Origin: Amoebophrya sp. A120
Lineage: Eukaryota > Sar > Dinophyceae > Syndiniales > Amoebophryaceae
DNA length: 64,000 nt
Direction of reading: 5' to 3'
Assembly: GCA_905178155.1 (NCBI GenBank)
Contig: CAJINV010000030.1
Location: 111,727 to 175,726, forward strand
Both the position numbers and the translations under genes were made by a program. The notes under the pieces were generated by a model. It saw only the letters and a list, made by a program, of their open reading frames with translations, did no database searches and was not told the origin of the DNA. Shown here piece by piece: positions 1-11,144 of this stretch; position 1 is the stretch's first letter; the number at the start of each line of letters is the position of its first letter.

Positions 1-3000
1 GCTCCAGAACTACATGGCTTGCCCCCGCCAGGGGTCACGCCAAAGGTATCGTGCTGGGCGCCGGGAAGGATGAGTCGCCGGGGGAAAGTAAGCTGATGAA
101 ATTTGTTGATAACGATAGTTGTATGCGAAAAAAATAGTAGTAGACAGAACCAGTAGTTAATTCATTTCCTTCGACACATTTATCACTGCTGCAAAACGTG
201 CTTCGTTTTTTGTGCATATAGATGAGAGACCTGCTTGCTGAGGTACTGCTTTTCAAAATGCTTTTATATTTTTTTTTACGACATATATAACAAAAAATGA
301 AAATGCCCGGCCGATCTGCCGGCAGCCGATCCGCATCGCGAACTCTTCATTCCGGCCTGCCGTTGAGCAGCTCGTGGTAAAAAACGAATTCGAATTCGCT
401 AAATAATTGTATAACCGAATTTTGTTCTTCTTTAGAATTAGCAAGTGTCGGTCTGGCTCCTCCTCCTCCACAGTTGTCAAACCAATTATCACCGAATTTC
501 CCAGCTGCATACCTCATTGCCAGGGAAACCCTGACCGTCACAGTCCACAATTCTCCTCCAAGAACCTCCGGGACGAGCATAGCGGAAGAGACTGGCACTT
601 CTACCGATTGGTGGAGCGGGTCAAGTTCGACCCAGGTTTCCTCCTTTTCCATCCAAGGTTTGAACCACAAGCAGGCCTTCAAGGAAATCAGTGCTAAATG
701 CTGTGGCGCGAATGGGTACAACACCGTCGCAGACTTCTGGTGCCTGCGTGGTTCGGACGCGTTCCTGATAGCCCGCCTACCGATCATGATGCGGATTTCT
801 GGGATGCTGAACCCGTGGCCGCGCCTTGGTAATGTAGGCAGCAGCGATTGGAGGAAAGGAGAATCCAGTGGCCTGGCAGCGTTGAGTATTCGTGAGCGGG
901 TAGTGGACAAGAACCTTGCGCCTCGAGTCGGCGATTTGCGACATGACAGCTCATCAGAACACGAGCCCGTCTTGCGAGAACTAGGACCACATCAGGATGT
1001 TGAGTACTACAGCATCGGCGCACGGGATCGGTACCTTCTGCCGAGTGCAACTGAGATCACAGCGAACTTCCGCAGGAGCGGATCTCGACCTTGTTCCATT
1101 GCAACGACAACTAGTAGTGCTGCAGCTTCACCAGCGACACCACCACAGTATGCTACAGCTTCTTCAACCCGTGAACACAAGTGGACTGCGGTCCTCAGTG
1201 ATCGTTACCGCCGCATCGTGGCCCGCTTGACGAGGCTGAAAGCGTGGAGTTCTTGGGGATTTTCATCGCCTGTTGCTCCTCCCAGCGAGAAAAGAACAGG
1301 GGATCATGACGCCGTGGACCCTCCACCACGAGGAACACCAGCGGAGATTCGGCACCAAGCCTTCCAACGCCTGCAAAGATTCGCAAAACTGCATCCGGCT
1401 GGCGCATTCCACAGCTTTATCGAGTTCTACGATGAATTGTACGAGCTGCTAGGTGTGGATCCAGATGATTTTTGTGCCGATGGGAATCGGAATCCCAACA
1501 ACAAGGACAAGCGCCATACGACGAGGGAGATGAATCAGAGTGACCCAGTACTCCGGATGGACTGTCGCCGAGACGCAATTCTTGATCCTATATTTTCGTC
1601 CCTTTTATACATTTTGTATGATAACTCAAGTCCACGGAAGCAGTATGTGACAAATTGGGTGACCGCCATCCAAACCGCGGTGTTTGTCGTTCAACCAAAA
1701 TTTGACTACTGCCGCTTCCCGCGCTCGGAATTCTGCTACCTGTGTCGCCGCCACCGCTCTGTGGTGACGGAACCGCTGCGCCGACGAGGAGACCACTTCG
1801 GGTCCCGGGTCCCGACGTGCCAGGACTGCGAAGCACGGCGGCAAGAGCTATTGGTGATAGCTGCACCAACTACGAGCGGTGCTGAGGGAAGCGCTGGCGC
1901 TTCTTCTAGTGCCAGCAGTAAATCTGGATCTGTCAATATTGCCGACGGGGACACCACCACTACATCTTCTTGGTTTGTCGGGAGCAATGAATTTCTCAGA
2001 AAGAATAAGAAACCCATGTCGAAGAGAAAGAAGAAGACCACGCAAAAAATTCTGACTGAAGACAGCGGTGCCGGTGGTGGAGCGCTCGACAATTCCTACT
2101 CTACTTCGACGCGGAAGCCAAAAGTAGCGCTTTGCCAGCAGGAGCGGGATAGTGCAGAAGTCCTCTGGGATGTGCGTGAGAGGCAGAAAAATTCTACGGC
2201 CAATAACGACTCCGACGCGCGCGGCATGGAGTTTGCGCCGGCTTCCGCGAATTGTACGTCTGAGTCCCAGCTTAGTGCTGTGGTGAAAATGGTGGCAGAG
2301 AATCCACCGTCTGTTCCAGCATGCGCTACTGAGAGCGAGCCGTCGCCGTGCGCTAGCGACATAGACGCGACCAGCCAGGGTTCCACAGCTGCACCAGAGA
2401 TCGTGGATTACAACGAGGTCTCGAAACACGTGCCGGTGGTCGATATGCCGTTTTTAACGGCGGACTTTTGTGTGCAGGTCCGAGTCGAACGTCAGTTGCG
2501 TGCCGAGATTCTAGATCTATTGAACTACACAGCTCCAGCGTACAACTCGGAACAGCGGAGCGAAGAGCAACCCGTTCCTCGAATATTAAACAGTGGCAGC
2601 GATTTCCAAGGCGAGTTATGCGCCGCAAAAAAAAAATCTTCAGAGGCCCCCCAAAGCCCGCCGTCACTGCGCTACTCAGAATTCAGCGATATGGAAGAGG
2701 ATCCTAGCACAGCGTTGTTCTGCCGCGACACGCTGTCCCGCTCGGACCGGCTGCTGATGTATGGGGAAGCATTTGAAACCGACACCGACTTTGCGGACGC
2801 CGTCGAGGCGTGGCCACTCACGAAGGCTAAAAAGGACCTCGTGCTCTGCCGGGAGGCCCTGTTCCGACTGCGGGATTTGCACAAAAAGGCGAGCGGCGGA
2901 CGCAAGGATGCTTCGTGGTGGACCGTGCTCCGGGAGAAGCTAGCAAATGTGCAATCGACCGAGGATCTTTGGCATTGCTTCGAGATAATCAACATGCCCG

Positions 3001-4944
3001 GTTCGGACGATGGGAACTACAGCCACGAAGTAGGAAGTGACGACGCTAAAGGGGCCGCGGACAGCAAGGCTCATCGGGATGAATGTGGTATAGTACTGTC
3101 GCCCTCCACCACATTATCGCGAATCTGTTCTCGAATCCAGCATGCAATAGCTGCGGCGCAGTCGCAGCCGTTCTTCTTGTGGCAAGATGCGACGCAGTCA
3201 TGGGCAAATGAGTTCTTCTACCACCACAGTACGGATACGATGAGGGAAAAACTCTTGCGGCAATTGCCCTCGCCGTGTGTATTCAGGTATTTGCAGTTCT
3301 TGTATCGAAGTTTTCTTTTGATGAGCATGATTTTGCCGACCCCCACTCTTTGCGCTGCTGCACTCGTGATATAGCCTCTGGTTTGTGATGTATGTATAGT
3401 GAGACAGATCACTTCAAGTTCAAATTGCGAGTTAGACTTAGTCGCCAAGGCGAAGTTTTGTTTATATTGAAGCTAAATGAGCCTGAACTACCAAATCGGT
3501 TTTATGTAGTCGCTATTTCTTACTTTTTCAGTCAAGGGACATGTCTTCCTTTTCACCGCAGAGTAGCCTAAAACAAACACAATTACATTTGCCTCGCAGG
3601 TCAGGTCCTTTGCAAAGTTGGTTTCCAACAATGTGGTGCAGCATTTGCGAGCGGACCTTCATCGCAACAGCCTGGAGCTTCCACAAGCGCGAAGACTGTC
3701 TGAATTCGCGTTTCTACCAGCTGTACAATTACGGCGGTTGGGGCGCTTTAAAACCAGCACTGGTGGAGGCGGGTGGGACGCTGGACGGCTACAAAATTCA
3801 CAAGGAACAAGACGATGTGGGCGAAGGGACTATCCATGTGACAGCAGACACGACGTTGCGGTCACACACGCACGACGAGGCCGCATATGAAAATATTACA
3901 TCGAGGTTGAGCGCAGTCGACGGGTCTTTGCCTCTCCTGCTTCCGTCTAATGTGCACTACGATGCGGCGCTCGACGCGGCCATCTCGAGGGTTTATGACG
4001 AACATTTTCGTGCCAAGAAGCGCGAAGTCGAGGACGTTGTTCTTGGAATGGAACAGGATCAGCAAACGACAGCAGATGATGCCCATCCAACCGCAGCTGA
4101 TGAATTTTCGAAGCCTGCTCCTGCTCCTCCTTGCACGCCTGGCGGATTTTTTCTCGACTTGGATTTCCCAGATACCCACAGTGCATCCTGGGAAAGGAAA
4201 GCCTGCCCGAGTGATGTACAACCGGCGCAGACTCCTCGTGCGGAGCTAAATGGGTCGACGCCTGAAGAAGAACGACAATGTTGGGGTGATCCAAACGAAA
4301 GAGAAGCCTGTTGGCCGTTCGGAACTGCGTTGCAAGACAGTGAAATATTAAAGCAAGCAGATCTTGTTCATCATCACAACATCGGCAAGAGAAAAAACGC
4401 CGCCAGCGATGCAGCTTTGCCTGATAAAAATAAACTCCTCCTCGTTCCACCGCACGAGGAAAATAATGTCTACCAAGGCTGCAATAACGTGTCCCTCGAA
4501 TCCACGCCCTTCCTGAGCTTCCGCGTCCGGACGAAAAAGCGGTTTCTCAAGGAACTGAAAATCTGTACGATCAATGCTCCCAACGACGCATTCGTTCTCG
4601 GCCAACCTCTAGACAATCTCAAGGAGGTCGCGAGCGAGGACGTCCCAAAGCTTTTCTCCGGCTGGAATCAAGCGGACGTAAAACTCGTAGATATCTCGGA
4701 CAAGTACCGTGGGGTTGATCTTCTCCGCTGCACAAATCCTGTGTTGGAGGAGCGACTTTTTGCCAGCGGGTCGTGGGCGCGAGCAGGAGCTGCACCAGGA
4801 GCCAGCTGTGACGAAACTACGCCGCGGCCATCGAAAAAACCCGACTGGGACGCGTGTCGCGAAAGCGTGTGGCAGCGAAAGGAGCTTGACTATGACGTGT
4901 GGCAATCTCTGATCCTACCGGTGAAGAGCAGCAACTTTGAGGAG
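1..4944 (+). CDS. 5'-partial large protein, upstream exons (probably joined to the hydrolase exon at 6503)
   Basis: Function not recognised. Seen: exons 1..87, 474..3278 and 3532..4944 read through in one phase-0 frame, about 1,435 residues, with the gene's 5' end outside the window. Donors are GTAAGC at 88, GTATTC at 3279 and GTGCGT at 4945; acceptors are a pyrimidine-rich CCACAG at 473 and TTTTTCAG at 3531. For the second intron a donor at 3287 with an acceptor at 3536 would also keep frame. Visible motifs are a CxxC pair near nt 1733 followed by another CxxC near 1818, and a CxxC...H...C cluster near 3637, both possible zinc sites. Long stretches are Ser/Thr/Ala-rich and probably disordered. 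Phase 0 at 4944 fits phase 0 at 6503, where the join reads NFEE-LRREFRTYG, so I infer one protein of more than 2,090 residues. Splitting into two genes remains possible. Confidence 0.6.
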
Positions 4945-6502
4945 GTGCGTTTCTTCCTTATCGCAGTGCTAGATGAAGAATTGCAGGGTAGGTCCCGGCA
5001 CGGTGTTGGAGGGGAGCCTTCTGTGCAGCAAGCCACGAATGTTGAGAACCACGGCGGCGCCTCATCTCCACCCCTGATCGCAACTGTCACGCAATTCTGC
5101 CCGCTATCCAGAGCTTGCTTGTTCACCTTCACAGGGGGCCGCCACCGCCACATCGAACATAAAAGTGAAGTGCCGTTTTGTGCTGTGCCGTAGGACTTTT
5201 GCTAGAAGTCGTCCTGTAGAAGATGAAGAGTTAGAGTTTAGCTTTAGTGATCCACCAGCCACGACGGACCAGCAGTGGACAGGGCGGGAACGCGGCGAGT
5301 GGGGACACGGCCAGGTGGGGACACGGCCAGGTGGGGACACGGCCAGGTGGGGACACGGCCAGGTGGGGACACGGCCAAGTGGGGACACGGCCAAGTGGGG
5401 ACACGGCCAAGTGGGGACACGACGGCGGGTGGGGACACGACGGCGGGTGGGGACACGACGGCGGGTGGGGACACGACGGCCGGCCAAGTGGGGACACGAC
5501 GGTCGGCCAAGTGGGGACACGACGGCCGGCCAGGTGGGGACACGACGGCCGGCCAAGTGGGGACACGACGGCCAGCCAAGTGGGGACACGACGGCCGGCC
5601 GAGTGGGGACACGACGGCCGGCCAGGTGGGGACACGGCGGCCGGCCAAGTGGGGACACGACGGTCGGCCAAGTGGGGACACGACGCACGGCCGGCCAAGT
5701 GGGGACACGACGGACGGCCGGCCAAGTGGGGACACGACGGCCGGCCAAGTGGGGACACGACGGCCGGCCAAGTGGGGACACGACGGCCGGCCAAATGGGG
5801 ACACGATGGCCGGCCAAGTGGGGACACGACGGCCGGCCAAGTGGGGACACGACGGCCGGCCAAATGGGGACACGATGGCCGGCCAAGTGGGGACACGACG
5901 GCCGGCCAAGTGGGGACACGACGGCCAGCCAAGTGGGGACACGACGGCCGGCCAGGTGGGGACACGACGGCCGGCCAGGTGGGGACACGACGGCTGGCCA
6001 AGTGGGGACACGGCGGCCGGCCAAGTGGGGACACGACGGCCGGCCAAGTGGGGACACGACGGTCGGCCAAGTGGGGACACGACGGCCGAGTGGGGACACG
6101 GAGGTGGGGTCACGGAGGTGGGGACACGGAGGTGGGGTCACGGAGGTGGGGACACGGAGGTGGGGGCGCGAAGGCTGGTCCGAACGGAGCTGCAGAGGCA
6201 GATTTGGCCCCGGCGCCTCCGCATCTGCCGGTCAGACTTGCAGCTGCAATGGCGGGCTGGTCCGGTCTATATGCCCAGTATTTTATACTAATTTAAAAAT
6301 GTTCCCTTTACATGAACTTTCTGGGAAATCCAAATGCTGAGATACGACACTCCCTGCTCGATTTTTTTACCGCTGTGGAAGTTGCATTATTTTCAATGTT
6401 CCTCGTAAGAATTGCATTTGCAGCAACCGCAGAAGCGGACAGCACTTCGGAAAAACATTCATTTGCGCATGGCTTCCTGGTGGTTGAGCATCTCTTGGAT
6501 AG
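4945..6502 (+). other. intron carrying a long minisatellite (inferred)
   Basis: Inferred GT-AG intron (donor GTGCGTTTC, acceptor TTGGATAG) joining exon 3532..4944 to exon 6503..8479, both in phase 0. More than half of it is the minisatellite at 5287..6180. Reading on past 4944 stays open to 5193 and then enters the repeat, which is why unspliced frames look coding here. The acceptor is pyrimidine-poor, so the 3' boundary is less sure than the 5' one. Confidence 0.5.
5287..6180. repeat. GC-rich minisatellite with unit lengths changing along the array
   Basis: The array starts with 16-bp units (GGCCAGGTGGGGACAC), passes through a few 18-bp units (GACGGCGGGTGGGGACAC), then about 25 units mostly 23 bp long (GACGGCCGGCCAAGTGGGGA plus CAC) with single-base variants such as AAATGGGG, and ends in 14-bp units (GGAGGTGGGGACAC or GGGGTCAC). 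Several frames on both strands lack stops because no common unit contains one; the translations are low-complexity repeats of GDTT, VGTRR or VSPLGRP type and are not credible proteins. The G-rich strand could form G-quadruplexes. Confidence 0.95.
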
Positions 6503-8479
6503 CTCCGTCGCGAGTTTCGGACATACGGGCGTCCAGGACACGTCTGCACGGTCTATTTCGATCTAGACGAAAGTTTCGAGTACCGGCGTCAGGCCAACAA
6601 CGACACGCTGGAACAAGCTTGCGAAGCACAGCTGCAGCAAGCTCGAAAGCTGCGTGGCAAGGTCAGTCCCGTGCAGGTCTACGCGGAAGGAACACTGTTG
6701 ACCAGCATGATTTACGTGCCGCTGTGCGCTGTCAGCTCCACGGCGTTGTTGCGGGAGGTGCACAGAGAGACGGCGTGCTCTAGTACCTCTACTTCGACGC
6801 GAAAGAACCAGGATACTATTCTCGCCACGGGCGTTGAAGATGGAAAAAAAGAGCGCAGTCTAGTACTTCGCAGCCCGAAAGGACGAAGTCGTCAGACCAG
6901 TGGCAACTTTTACACGGAGGCTCTCACAGCCGCGTGGCAAGCTCATCGCGACGACGGAACTCGGTACGAAAATTACGTTTGCTCCACGGTTGGAGGAGCT
7001 CGGGCAGACCGCTGGTCGGTGGCTCCTGGTGTCGTGTCCAGCAGTGAGGAGGAAGTGCGTTCGGCATTTGATGCTGGTTGGCAACATCATCTTCCCGACG
7101 GCTGCACGACGGATGTTGACTATTGGGAACAAGATTGGCGGGCTTTTTTTCCCGGAGATGTCATCGTCAACTCCGTCGGTTGGCTGCGCAGCGCGTCTGG
7201 CCACGAGGTGGAGGTCCAAAGGAGTGAAGACGCCTACATTTTTCAGGATGAAAGTGACCCCGAAGACCCGATGTACGAGCAAAAATCGCTAAGAAATGTC
7301 GATGAGTCAATTTCAACAGTGGGTAAGAGGAAAACCACGCGTGACCAAGACCACGAGTGCCCGACGCCAACATCCGAAGATGATAAGGATCTCAAGCAGA
7401 GAACCTATCGTGCGGCAAAGGAGACCCGATACCCTATCCACATCTTCCTGCATGGGGACGTAGCGCGCTCGGCGGACACGCAGCAGCTTCCGGGCGTCTG
7501 CCAGGGTATGCTTCCCTACCCCGAGATCAGCTGGGGACACCCGATCAAATATTTGGAGCGAGGGCTCGCAAGACAGTGGGAGAAGCAAAGGACGCATCAT
7601 CGCCGAGTTTTTGTAGAGGGAAAAGAAAAAGATGAATTCGGCAATTACAACGACCCTGAGAGGAGCTCTATAGAAGAGCAAGACCGGTGTACCAAAATGC
7701 TCGCGCACTCGGTTCTAATCATGCCGTTTTGTACTGACGACTGCTTTTGGTTCCGCGGTCCGCCCAATCGCTCTGACGCAAAACTGTTCAACCGTGGCGT
7801 CGTTGCGGTGATGGCCAAGCTCCGTCGCATCGCGATCGACCTGCTGCAGGGAGATGCGCGGCGGCTGTACCTGACGGGAGCGTCGATGGGTGGATACGGA
7901 GTGCTTGAGCTTGCGGCCTTGTGGGGACCCGAGGTTGTGGCCGCCGTGGTGGCGCTTTCCCCGTGCCGCGAGCTACGCACTAACCCAGCGCAGAGTGGGT
8001 GGTTCGCGGAGCGGCTGGCGGACATTCCGCTCTGGATTTTCCACAGCCGGGAGGACAAGTGCTGCAAATTCGTGGATACCCTCTCCCTTGTACACGAGCT
8101 TCTGTCTAAGAGGGCGGACAAATTAGACGAGATGTTGCACAGAATCGAGGGACAAGCAACCGCCACCGAAGCTGCACCAGCACCGCTTCGGTTCACTACC
8201 TGCGGACTTCCGAATGTTGCTCGCTGTTTCACGAAACACAGCCGGCTGACCGAAGTCATGGATAACTCCGAGGACGTTTATTTGTGGATGTACCAGTTTC
8301 TTCTCCGAGGAAGCGGCAACAACGATCAATCGGGTGAAGGTCGCTGGTCGTGCTTGGACGTCAGTAGAGACTACCCCGTTGCGCCGCAAGGTGGACAAAT
8401 GAATTTGCCATACCCGAAGAGTGCCTTTCTCGCCTTCCACCAAACTGCGGCATGGCGGGACCCGGAGCAGGCAAGGTGA
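6503..8479 (+). CDS. alpha/beta-hydrolase (esterase/peptidase-like) terminal exon
   Basis: 658 residues plus stop. The nucleophile elbow is G-A-S-M-G-G (nt about 7878), inside LYLTGASMGGYGVLELAALW, the pattern of alpha/beta-hydrolases related to PHB-depolymerase-type esterases and the predicted peptidases of that clan. The expected following elements are present: a PLWIFHSREDK strand carrying a likely acid Asp (about nt 8030-8060), and a distal His region (KHSRLTEV) before a final W-x-Y helix. The region before the domain (HIFLHGD, near nt 7440) fits the oxyanion strand. The first 230 or so residues have no recognisable domain. The frame is closed upstream by a stop at 6500, so the exon probably begins at the AG ending at 6502. 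If this is a separate gene, the first in-frame ATG is near 6707, but that would discard well-formed coding sequence. Substrate and location cannot be read from the sequence; no signal peptide is evident. Confidence 0.75.
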   Translation, partial: LRREFRTYGRPGHVCTVYFDLDESFEYRRQANNDTLEQACEAQLQQARKLRGKVSPVQVYAEGTLLTSMIYVPLCAVSSTALLREVHRETACSSTSTSTRKNQDTILATGVEDGKKERSLVLRSPKGRSRQTSGNFYTEALTAAWQAHRDDGTRYENYVCSTVGGARADRWSVAPGVVSSSEEEVRSAFDAGWQHHLPDGCTTDVDYWEQDWRAFFPGDVIVNSVGWLRSASGHEVEVQRSEDAYIFQDESDPEDPMYEQKSLRNVDESISTVGKRKTTRDQDHECPTPTSEDDKDLKQRTYRAAKETRYPIHIFLHGDVARSADTQQLPGVCQGMLPYPEISWGHPIKYLERGLARQWEKQRTHHRRVFVEGKEKDEFGNYNDPERSSIEEQDRCTKMLAHSVLIMPFCTDDCFWFRGPPNRSDAKLFNRGVVAVMAKLRRIAIDLLQGDARRLYLTGASMGGYGVLELAALWGPEVVAAVVALSPCRELRTNPAQSGWFAERLADIPLWIFHSREDKCCKFVDTLSLVHELLSKRADKLDEMLHRIEGQATATEAAPAPLRFTTCGLPNVARCFTKHSRLTEVMDNSEDVYLWMYQFLLRGSGNNDQSGEGRWSCLDVSRDYPVAPQGGQMNLPYPKSAFLAFHQTAAWRDPEQAR

Positions 8480-9236
8480 TAATTTGGCATAACAGGGTCC
8501 TCGTCGCGCTCGGTGCACTTCGTACATGTAGCTCAATCTTTTGCTCAAAGTCAAAACGAGATAGAAAATGAAGTTTTTCCATAAATAGTTTTCTCTCCGG
8601 TGACCACGGTGTTTCTGTTCATTATTAGCAACGCGAAATTGGCATGGCTGTTTTCTTGGAATAGAAGTAAAACAAATCCATGAGGCAGGACTCCCACAAA
8701 TTTTCCAAATCCATGACGCAGGATTCCCACAATTTTTGCGCGATGAAAAAATTGAGATCCAAAAATGAAATTATCGTTTGCTATGCCGGTGTTGCGGTGA
8801 ACAAAAACAAAAGCACTAGTGCCGACGGTAAAAGAGGTTTGGAGTTGGACAGGCAGGATCCCCGCTAAATCAAAGTGTATTTTGGTAGATGTCTGAATCT
8901 GGATCGGCGACTTGTGATCCAAACATATGAAAGGCGATTTTATTTTTTGTGTTTGATTGTAGTTTCTGTTTCCACGATCATAATCTAAAAATTTCCCGCG
9001 AGTCAATCCTCTCCTGCAAAAAGCGGTGTTCAGGTCGAACTTACATCACAAGTATCAGGAATCTCCACCTCTAGAAATCCATCTGGACCACATCTACAAC
9101 TAGACAGAAGATTTTCCAACTTTAGTTAATCTGTGACTTACACCACTAGGAAAAGGAAATAAAGCCGGTTTATTTCTCACATTTCTACATTTCCTCTTCT
9201 TTCCTCCGCAACAGAAAAACCACAACCCCATCGAAA
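8480..9236. other. intergenic, no gene seen
   Basis: AT-rich relative to the flanking genes. It holds an imperfect direct repeat at about 8677..8742, two copies of TCCATGAGGCAGGACTCCCA / TCCATGACGCAGGATTCCCA. The last 60 bases before the dUTPase ATG are CT-rich and may be its leader. No promoter motif is claimed. Confidence 0.6.
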
Positions 9237-9704
9237 ATGCCGTCGGTGACCTGCGACGAAAACGTGCTGTGCGTGAAGAAGCTGAGTGGGAACGCGACGG
9301 TGCCCACCAAGGGTTCGAAGGACAGCGCCGGGTACGACCTGTCTGCCGCCCACGAGACGGAGATTCCGGCCCAGGGGAAGGGCTTGGTGAAAACCGACTT
9401 GGCGATCAAGATGCCGGCGGGCGTGTACGGCCGCGTGGCACCCCGCAGTGGCCTGGCCCACAAGAAGCACATCGACGTCGGCGCCGGCGTGATTGACGCC
9501 GACTACCGCGGCAACGTGGGGGTCGTGCTCTTCAACCACGCCCAGGAGCCCCTGAAGGTCGAGAAGGGGGACCGCGTCGCGCAGTTGATCCTGGAGAAGT
9601 ACCTCACGGTCGACGGCGTGCGCGAGTGCGAGGACCTGGACGAGACGGACCGCGGTGCGGGCGGCTTCGGCTCCACCGGCGTCTCCGCGGCCCCGCCGTC
9701 CTAA
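9237..9704 (+). CDS. DUT: dUTP diphosphatase (dUTPase)
   Basis: Hydrolyses dUTP to dUMP and diphosphate, keeping uracil out of DNA and supplying the dTMP precursor. The 155-residue length is typical for the trimeric family. All five conserved motifs are visible: I AGYDL (residues 31-35), II PRSGLA (69-74), [16 protein letters not shown] (84-96, with the catalytic Asp), [11 protein letters not shown] (111-119) and [11 protein letters not shown] (139-148), the glycine-rich arm that closes over a neighbouring subunit's site. The start is the ATG preceded by a short CT-rich leader. The gene is intronless and markedly GC-rich, unlike the introner-filled genes around it; short length or recent arrival could explain that, and I cannot tell which. 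No targeting peptide is seen, so it may be nuclear or cytosolic. Confidence 0.97.
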   Translation: MPSVTCDENVLCVKKLSGNATVPTKGSKDSAGYDLSAAHETEIPAQGKGLVKTDLAIKMPAGVYGRVAPRSGLAHKKHIDVGAGVIDADYRGNVGVVLFNHAQEPLKVEKGDRVAQLILEKYLTVDGVRECEDLDETDRGAGGFGSTGVSAAPPS

Positions 9705-11144
9705 GCTGGTTTTCAGTGATACACTCGCTGGAAAAGATAAACGCAGGATGTAGTTGACATCTTGTGCACAAAATGTCAGCGCACCACGGTGGTTTTCGAT
9801 CTTCGGAAAGTTGTCGTGACAACCGACCTACTGTCAGCAAAAATGAAAATCACACGGAATCTTACGAAGAAGCAGTCAGAGAGCAGGATACAAACGGACT
9901 TGGACCTTCACACTTACGCAACGAACACGGGGGTACTTACTTTTTGTTTTCCGTTCACGCCAATTTTTTTGTGAATCTTGCATGCGTATGAGCTTAGACA
10001 AGATGCGTTGGTTACGTCGCCTCCACTAGAAATTGCTAACGCTGAAGTTTTCATATCGATTTTCCACAACGGTGTGCATTGCATTGGGAATCCCAGATGA
10101 ATATGGCGTCTGAGATAAAAGACAAAGAAAAAATTATCCACAGGTATTTTACCTTCACTATGTATTCCAAGAATCTCCTGGAATCGTTCCTGCACCTACG
10201 CGAAGAAGACTACCACTTTCCAGATTCGTCGACCAGAATCTTCGCGAGGACCAGATGATGATCTTTCAAGTGCAACTCTCTCTTCAAACTACGTTTTAGA
10301 AATGCCCTGCTCACAATTCTTCTCTCCGGCGACGCCACGAGCGATCTCTTCGAAAATTCAACTTCTGAAGAAAAGACAGTGTTGTTTGCGACAGCACGGA
10401 ATAACACCGGAGAAGGATTGCTGTAGAAAAGACCTTACGATGTTGACGATGATCTTGCTGTACCAGCGGAGAATCGAATAAAACAACACTTTGATACAAA
10501 CGGCATGCTCTGCACGCATCTGATAACGTCAATCATGATAAAAAAAATTGGAGCTGGAATGCTACCGAGATCAAAAGGCTTGTAGTTCAAGACTCTTTAC
10601 TCGGATTGTTCCTGGCGCTAATCAAACGTCTCCAGTAAATCCAACTACTGGTTTGAATTGCAATTTCTACAAGAACTCGATGACGAAAATAAAATTTGAA
10701 TTTTCGAAAACGGAAAAGCCAGCCGAGAGACAGAACCACAGAGTGCAAAGCAATTTGTGTTTCTAGAGAGAGTCCTCGTGAGCGTTTACCAAATTTTATC
10801 AACCGATTTTGCTTTCATCTCCGCAAGAGTGTAACTTTGCGACTGCATCCTGAATCATTCAAAATGCTATTTCCATCCCGTAGAAAAAAAAATTATGCAA
10901 GAGAGAAGGAGTAGAGTCGTCCTTGCGTGTAGTGTGAGTGGAGGAAAGACCACGATAAGTACTTACTATTAGTAGGGGTAGACATCAAGAGAGAAGTTGT
11001 ACAAACAAGCAAAATCAAAAAGAAGAGTTCATACAGTAAAGTTTTAGACCTAATTGTGGATCGGACGAAAGTTTTGAGTCTTGTTGTCGCCATCAATTTG
11101 TTTGGCATGTAGCATTTTTCCGGTTCGTTGCAGCAAAAGCAAAG
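9705..11144. other. intergenic, no gene seen
   Basis: AT-rich sequence with only short frames on both strands and no recognisable product. No introner ends or extended repeats were found. Any promoter for the gene starting at 11145 would lie here, but no defined motif stands out. Confidence 0.55.

Noticed and set aside
5287-6180. Possible CRISPR-like array
   Set aside because: Repeats are contiguous with no unique spacers and drift gradually in sequence, and the host is a eukaryote.
5104-6340. Five long overlapping ORFs on both strands across the repeat
   Set aside because: They are translations of a stop-free minisatellite; the peptides are periodic, differ by frame and strand, and none has an independent start or domain.
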